Origin: Wyeomyia smithii
Lineage: Eukaryota; Arthropoda; Insecta; Diptera; Culicidae
DNA: 64,000 bases
Direction of reading: 5' to 3'
Assembly: GCF_029784165.1 (NCBI RefSeq)
Contig: NC_073696.1
Span: forward strand, 1,922,001 to 1,986,000
In this document: piece by piece, positions 59,036 to 64,000 of the stretch
Layout: every line of letters starts with the position of its first letter
Numbering within the stretch: the first letter of the stretch is position 1
The notes under the pieces: model-generated
Told to the model about the DNA's origin: nothing
The model's database searches: none
What the model saw: the letters and a program-made list of their open reading frames with translations, nothing else
Position numbers and translations under genes: made by a program

Positions 59036-60394
59036 GATAAATAAAACGACTAAAGAATTAAAAAAGCTAACACGATTACCTTCCAAAGATTTTCAATGGT
59101 TTCAACTCAATTATCTGTGTTAGTCTTTTTTTTATCACTACCCGAAAAGAGTCCATTTTTTTAACACATACCTTTTCAATATTTAAATTAATTTTCTTTG
59201 CGAGTTTAACGATATTTGATAAGTTCCAATACCTACCATTATAAATTCGGTAAGAAACCGAACCCGAACTGGCAAGTGAAATACACCCGTTTAAACATAA
59301 CGTAGTACGCTTTAAATTAATCGCTTTCATAAAATTGCGCGTACTCGCTGGTAAACCACTATTCAATTAGCCGGAACCATTAGTCATTGTTCTCTTCGGA
59401 TGATAATTTACTGTAATCGGCAGACTGACAAATCAATTAGTAAACAATCGTTATGTACCTATGCGCTGTAGAAGTTGAATTTTTTATTATTAAAAATGTA
59501 AATTTGTTTTTGAAAATAAGATTTGAATAAATTTTCAACGAATTAATTTGTGAAAACATGTAGAAATGTAGGAAAAGAAAAATGTGAAAATAGTAACAAA
59601 TGTGAAAATGTAAAAACTGTCAAAAAGTTTAGAAATGTGGGAATATAAAAAAAATAAAAAATGTGGATAAAACGTAGAAAACATGTCTTAGGTGCGCAAC
59701 TAAGTTCTCACTATTTGTCAATAGATGGCACCAGCAGTGAGTGCTGGCCAAATCCGACATATTTGAAATGTGATGTACCAAGCTGAGTCGTATGGCAAAC
59801 AAACCGCGTTGACATCTCAGGCAATCCACGTCACTTCGCATTTCGATGCTGATCTTTCTTTTCTGATTTTGCTGAAACTTTTCACAGTTGTTTCTTTTTG
59901 ATAAAAAGGTCATTTTTTGATAACAGTTTTTCATGTAGACTCGCGACTGCTGTTTCAAAAGGGCCTACCCAAAGTGGTGATTGATGGATAAAAATTTCTA
60001 TATCAGAAAAACGGCTTGATTGATTGAAATGAGGTCTTCAACAAAGTTGTAGGTAATACAATTGCGGTTCTAGAAAAAATATATAGACGTTGAAATTTTT
60101 TTTTTTCTGTGCTAAATTTTCCAAATTGTCACAAAATATTAAATATCTCAAAAAGTCTATTTATTGTTTTATTCTAGGTACACATTACAATGTTAAAAAT
60201 TCATCTTTAAGAGCATGATATCAATCCAATGCACTGTTTTTGTACCATAATTCATCATTTTCATACTGGCCCTGTAAAAATTGATAATGCGTAACTCACC
60301 GGCGGACCCTGTTATCAGAAGGTTGTGAGACGAACACACAAGGTAACCAATTCATTTATATAAAAAAAATCCAAATAGGTGTGTGAAAATCTCT
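59036..60394. other. AT-rich gap with a possible mariner end
   Basis: GGTGCGCAACTAAGTTCTC at 59691-59709 followed by TTTGTCAATAGATGGCACC resembles the end of some mariner elements and could be the left end of the remnant at 60395-61092, with unrelated DNA (59955-60300) inserted between. No gene seen. Confidence 0.35.
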
Positions 60395-61092
60395 GATTTT
60401 TTGCCAAATATTCGTTATTTGCTGGGTTAATTTTTTCGTTTAATTTGAAGAAAACGGCTGCTGCAGTGCTCCAAGCGAAAAAACGCACTTCGATCGGTTC
60501 CGCTGTTTTAGTAACGATAAGGATCCATGCCGAGCGCAGAAACAGCTTGCTTCGGTATTGAAAGTTATCCGCCAAGCCATGATTCAAAAACAAGGTTCCT
60601 TATATTTGAAGTCAAGGGACGTTGAGCGTCGTTTTTTCACCTGTAAACGCCTGAGGATTTGGTAGAACCAGGTCCATATTATTTATTATGAGCTGATTAA
60701 ACAAAATTTATCAACTACTCACTGGAAAACGGCATCGACTTTAATTAGTGCGATTAAGCACTGCGCAAAAAACGGTTAGAAAACGAGCAAAGAGGCAAAA
60801 CAGTGATTTTACTGCATGACAATGCTCCTCCTCATATTACCAAACTAGGTAAAACCCACAAAGAAATGCTAAAGTGGAATATCCTATTCTTCCCGCCATA
60901 TTACTCCGATATGACACCGTAGGATTACTACTTGTTCCGTGCAATGGAACATTGTTTGGACGATCAACAGTTTTGCTCGTATGAAGGCAAATTTTAAAAA
61001 TGGCTGGATTCGTAGATAACCTCAAAAGACGAACCCTTTTATCGTAATGGTATTCGAGCTCTGTCAGGAAAAAGGGACAAAGTAGTAGTTAG
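60395..61092 (+). pseudogene. Mariner transposase remnant
   Basis: Reads LKSRDVERRFFTCKRL near 60610-60655, then directly IYYELIKQNLSTTH near 60678, then VILLHDNAPPHITK (second catalytic Asp, near 60810), FFPPYYSDMTP...DYYLFRAMEHCLDDQQF (third acid region), and SKDEPFYRNGIRALSGK near 61025. The segment with the first catalytic Asp (GDEKW block) is missing between the first two pieces. Stops are present within the C-terminal half. Confidence 0.75.
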
Positions 61093-61588
61093 TGACTTGT
61101 ATTATATATTGAAGATGTAGAAAAAGATAAATAATCAAAAACTCAAGATATGTAAAAGATGTTAAATAAGAAGAAATTGTATTTTTGATGAAAAATGAAT
61201 GCACAAAAGTAAGAAATTTCGAATAAAAATCGAAATAGGTATATACTTATAAATTTGATGAAATTGAATTTCTGTTGCAGAGGAAAACCTTCCATTTTTT
61301 GTTTAACGTTCCATTTTCAAACGGTTCGTTTTTCAATCTAATTCATAAAACTATAATTTCTAAACAAACAAAAACGTTGCAAAGGAAACTGTTTGTTTGG
61401 CACTTACAATTCAAATGAAATGACATAGAAAAAATATTGCATTTTATACTTTATTTTTTTTCCATTTCCCTAAAACCCCACGCAACCAGCACCTGATGAA
61501 GCATAATATGTGTTAACGAAAGGATCCCAGAAATTATTCGTCCAAAAGCAAGCCGCGTTCCGTTAGCCCGTTGTTCGTCATATAATGC

Positions 61589-61877
61589 TTAAGCAGAACC
61601 TGCTTCTCTAAGCATCGTTACCAGGGGTCGACCTCCAGCTGGTGCTGGTCCACCTGGGTGTATATGGGTGCCGTTGTGTGGTGGACATGGAACCTGAAAA
61701 ACAAGCACAAAGAAAAGAACAAAATAAACACCGGAACCTAATTTACCCAAGAAGAACAACATCACCAACCGTTGTGCCGTTTATGGTGGCGGTGCAGTTT
61801 CCATGATGTCCTAGAACTGCCACTGCAAAAGCCACCACCAGCAGCAGCAGTGCCATGAACGGTGTTCGGAAGTTCAT
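61589..61877 (-). CDS. Small secreted peptide, two exons (left gene of pair)
   Basis: Not a family I can name. Exon 1 61877-61770 and exon 2 61693-61589 with a GT-AG, phase-0 intron (61769-61694) give 70 residues. Residues 1-23 form a classical signal peptide (NFRTPF then a Leu/Val/Ala core). The mature part starts HHGNCTATINGTT, then VPCPPHNGTHIHPGG and a Pro/Gly/Ala-rich end: two Cys, several His and possible N-glycosylation sites (NCT, NGT). A TATATAAA lies at 62082-62075 and a possible 5'-UTR intron donor at 62026. It is divergent from the gene at 63641, which shares the HGNCT start. Coding is inferred from signal peptide, splice sites and paralogue. Confidence 0.7.
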
Positions 61878-62074
61878 GTTTTCGTTGTTTGTTTTACCCG
61901 AAAAATTCCCTTTAAAAACAATATGGTAAGCTTTGGAAAATTTTCGTCAGTTGTATGAAACGAACGTGTGATTAGCTAACTTTCGGTTGAAGTGACACAC
62001 TCCAACCTTTCGCGTGATGCTATTACCTGATAGAACTGCTGGACTCGGATGTTTGACCGTGTGGTAAACCGTTG

Positions 62075-62082
62075 TTTATATA
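62075..62082 (-). promoter_or_regulatory. TATA box of left secreted-peptide gene
   Basis: TATATAAA on the minus strand, about 200 bp before the ATG. The transcribed leader probably contains a small intron (donor CAG/GTAATA at 62027/62026). Confidence 0.6.
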
Positions 62083-62272
62083 CAGCTCGGCTCGGGTTCC
62101 ACAAATGGCCGTGCTCATAGGGCAGGTCATAATGAATGGGACGGTTAGAAAAACAGAAAAAAAAAAACATTTCGCCAGCACTATTGTGAGGCTGGCATAT
62201 TGTTCGATTGTACCTCAGTGAGTTTTTCCTCCATCGACTTTCAGCAGATGTGTCTAGTGTTGGGGTCGGGTC

Positions 62273-62282
62273 GGGGTTTTCC
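62273..62282. promoter_or_regulatory. NF-kappaB-like site 1
   Basis: GGGGTTTTCC fits the Rel/Relish-type binding consensus (GGG, A/T centre, CC). About 190 bp upstream of the left gene TATA box. Confidence 0.45.
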
Positions 62283-62345
62283 GGGCTTTGTGGTTTAAAA
62301 ATAATGAAAAAAAAACAATATGTTGGTGGCCAGTCAATTAGCAGA

Positions 62346-62356
62346 GGGTTTTCCCC
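62346..62356. promoter_or_regulatory. NF-kappaB-like site 2
   Basis: GGGTTTTCCCC (GGGGAAAACCC on the other strand) is a strong match to insect kappaB sites and lies 64 bp from site 1. Confidence 0.5.
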
Positions 62357-63544
62357 TCACATAAAACGTCACTGAGCATTGGTTTCACGTTATAAAAAAT
62401 GGTTATGGTGGATTAAACCAATCTAATATGGATTGTTGGGTTATAAAAATAGAACTACTTTTAGTCTGTGTTGCATTTTTGAGCGTTTGACTGAATGTAA
62501 ATAATAAACTGAGACAAACAATGTCGATGGTTAATTTTTTTTGTTGATGGTTTTAGAAATGTTGTGGTTTTAATTTTTTTCCCGAGCTCAATTTGAGATC
62601 AAATTTCTCTAGTCATTCCTAGTTTTTAGAATCTTAGCTTCATATGGGATCATTTTCTTGTTCGCTAGCCAATTAGAAAATAATCAACATCAACATTCTA
62701 ATTGCACCCGAACGTGCTCCAGTTTCGCAACCATTTATTTATGCCTCCATCAGTAATCAGCAAATCGGATTTTCACATGAGGAAAGTGTGTGTGTGTGTA
62801 CTGGAATAATAACAAAACCATCCCGGAGAGCAATAAGTCACGCTGCGAAATTGTCGCTTCCGTTCCGGCAAAGAAGAACTGGGCTGAGAAATCACCAGCT
62901 GTTGCAGAGCCGTAACGCCGCCGCCGCACCGGTGGGTGAAACGATCTGCAGCCCTATTGTACTCGAGATTTCGCAGGGAGTAAAATATTAATGCGGAAGA
63001 GCAGCGTAAAGCGAGTCGGTGCATGTGGAGTAAAAAAATCTGCTTGGGAAATGAAAAATGATTGCTGTCATCGGTGGGAGGTAAGCGAGGAAAGAGAAAG
63101 AAAAAGCCCTCACCTGATACCAGTAATAAAATGCAGAAACGACTTGACACGAGGGGATAACAACTCATATGTGTGAGAGCTAGAGGAAAAAAACAATGGA
63201 AGGAAATGGAGCATTTTGGAAAATGTACTTGAAACTTTTTGATGGTCTATAAAAACGTCATTATTTTTAGTGTATTGCGAAGTTTAATTCAATGGTATGT
63301 TTTGCGCGTCCGCCTAGGTTAAGTTTGATTCTCTATCAGTCAGTAACATGCCATAAATGAACGTTGTAAAAACTCTGCAACAAATTTCGTTGAATGAGAG
63401 AGCAAAAAAACGTTTTCAATCCATTTAGCGGTGTGGTCTGGCCTTTATCCAAACATATATCTAATAAAATCTGAATAAGCTTCGAATCTTTATCCGTGAG
63501 AAAGATAAAATACACCCAACACCCACAGCCCTGTTTCCCAACTC
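62357..63544. other. Intergenic region of the divergent pair
   Basis: No gene seen. A G/C-richer part at 62820-63170 carries short open frames on both strands without domains. A GATA-type AGATAAA site lies at about 63503, 40 bp before the right gene TATA box. Confidence 0.45.
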
Positions 63545-63552
63545 TATATAAA
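63545..63552 (+). promoter_or_regulatory. TATA box of right secreted-peptide gene
   Basis: TATATAAA, 89-96 bp before the ATG at 63641. It predicts a start near 63577, downstream of the in-frame ATG at 63563, which supports 63641 as the true start. Confidence 0.7.
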
Positions 63553-63640
63553 CACGAACGCTATGGTCCGGAATGAATCACTTTTGCCGGTAATTCAAAT
63601 TTTTTGCATTAAACTCGAACCTCGAAGTCCGGTAGAAATA

Positions 63641-63927
63641 ATGAGCTACAAAGTTCGCCTGACTGTTGTAGCTTTCGTTGTTCTGGTTGCATATTGTATG
63701 ACCGTTGCTACTGCTGCTGTTCAACATGGAAATTGTACGATTACAAACGGTCAGGTTAGTTGCGGAATTCGTTGTGAATCAATGACGCTTGTAACGTTTG
63801 CTTCGCATCGGAACAGATAAATTGCACACGAACGGATGGCTCGAAATTTCCACCCCTAGAGGCCCGATTTCCGATAACCCAGATTCCACGTCGTGATGCC
63901 TTTCAAAGTATTTCTAACAGCGGGTGA
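63641..63927 (+). CDS. Small secreted peptide, two exons (right gene of pair)
   Basis: Not a family I can name. Exon 1 63641-63754 (donor CAG/GTTAGT) and exon 2 from 63817 (acceptor AACAG) to a TGA at 63925-63927 give 74 residues. Residues 1-26 are a signal peptide ending ATAA. The mature part starts VQHGNCTITNGQ, then INCTRTDGS and a Pro/Arg-containing tail. It shares HGNCT-x-xNG with the left gene, with the intron at the same place. A possible further donor (CGG/GTGAAT at 63923/63924) and acceptor (TTGCAG ending 63960) would replace the last residues and continue towards the window end, so the C-terminus is uncertain. Confidence 0.68.
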
Positions 63928-64000
63928 ATCGCGAAACTAACTGAAGATTTTACGTTGCAGTTTGGCTATGGCTGTTTGCGCTGCTTCTGGTTCATAGAAT

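Noticed and set aside
62773..63176. Short open frames on both strands in the G/C-richer island
   Set aside because: Overlapping frames on both strands without recognisable domains, start context or homology to the flanking peptides.
1..64000. CRISPR arrays, operons, ribosome binding sites, tRNA or rRNA genes, viral insertions
   Set aside because: The DNA is clearly nuclear insect DNA. Tandem repeats here lack spacer structure, no cloverleaf was recognised by eye, and all RT-bearing sequences are LINEs without LTRs or viral proteins.

Overview
This is nuclear DNA from a dipteran, most probably a mosquito and probably a culicine. The evidence is five CYP6-family cytochrome P450 genes or pseudogenes that share one phase-1 intron; typical insect promoters (TATA-like box about 30 bp before a TCAGT initiator); and a heavy load of insect transposons, including an RTE element, RNase H-bearing I-group LINEs, CR1/Jockey LINEs, an ITmD37E-type transposase remnant, mariner and piggyBac-like remnants, and many MITEs. 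Species is not determined. Subfamily names of the P450s are not assigned because that needs a tree.

Layout. P450-1 (-, 206-1751) is followed by a TE-rich gap holding a solo LINE 3' end, a mariner remnant, an 844-bp fold-back MITE inside a GA/GATA-type microsatellite, a 1.1-kb microsatellite and three more LINE or MITE remnants. P450-2 (+, 10820-12384) is full length but has a TAA at codon 103, so it is scored as a pseudogene. It converges on P450-3 (-, 13016-14565). Then come I-group LINE copy A (-, 15.7-21.6 kb; ORF1 open, ORF2 with one stop), a piggyBac-like scrap, and an RTE element (+, 22.6-26.0 kb). From 26 to 32.4 kb the DNA is AT-rich with one large fold-back repeat and no convincing gene.

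P450-4 (+, 32546-34086) and P450-5 (+, 41518-43083) lie in tandem, separated by I-group copy B (+, 34.6-40.1 kb), which is clearly dead. An inverted duplication (40150-41321 and 52730-53540) flanks P450-5. Inside it are a 5'-truncated RTE fragment, a long tandem repeat (period about 250 bp), and a CR1/Jockey LINE nested in a dispersed repeat. From 53.5 to 61.1 kb the DNA is DNA-transposon debris: a TA-flanked MITE, a hAT-like element with an 8-bp near-duplication, ITmD37E fragments and a mariner remnant.

The right end holds a divergent pair of small two-exon genes (61589-61877 - and 63641-63927 +), each predicted to encode a secreted peptide of about 70 residues beginning its mature part with a similar His-Gly-Asn-Cys-Thr stretch. 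Two NF-kappaB-like sites lie between them, which raises the possibility of an immune-inducible peptide pair.

Function: the P450s would be ER-anchored monooxygenases of the CYP6 type, a family often involved in xenobiotic and insecticide metabolism in insects. No tRNA, rRNA, CRISPR array or recognisable viral insertion was seen.
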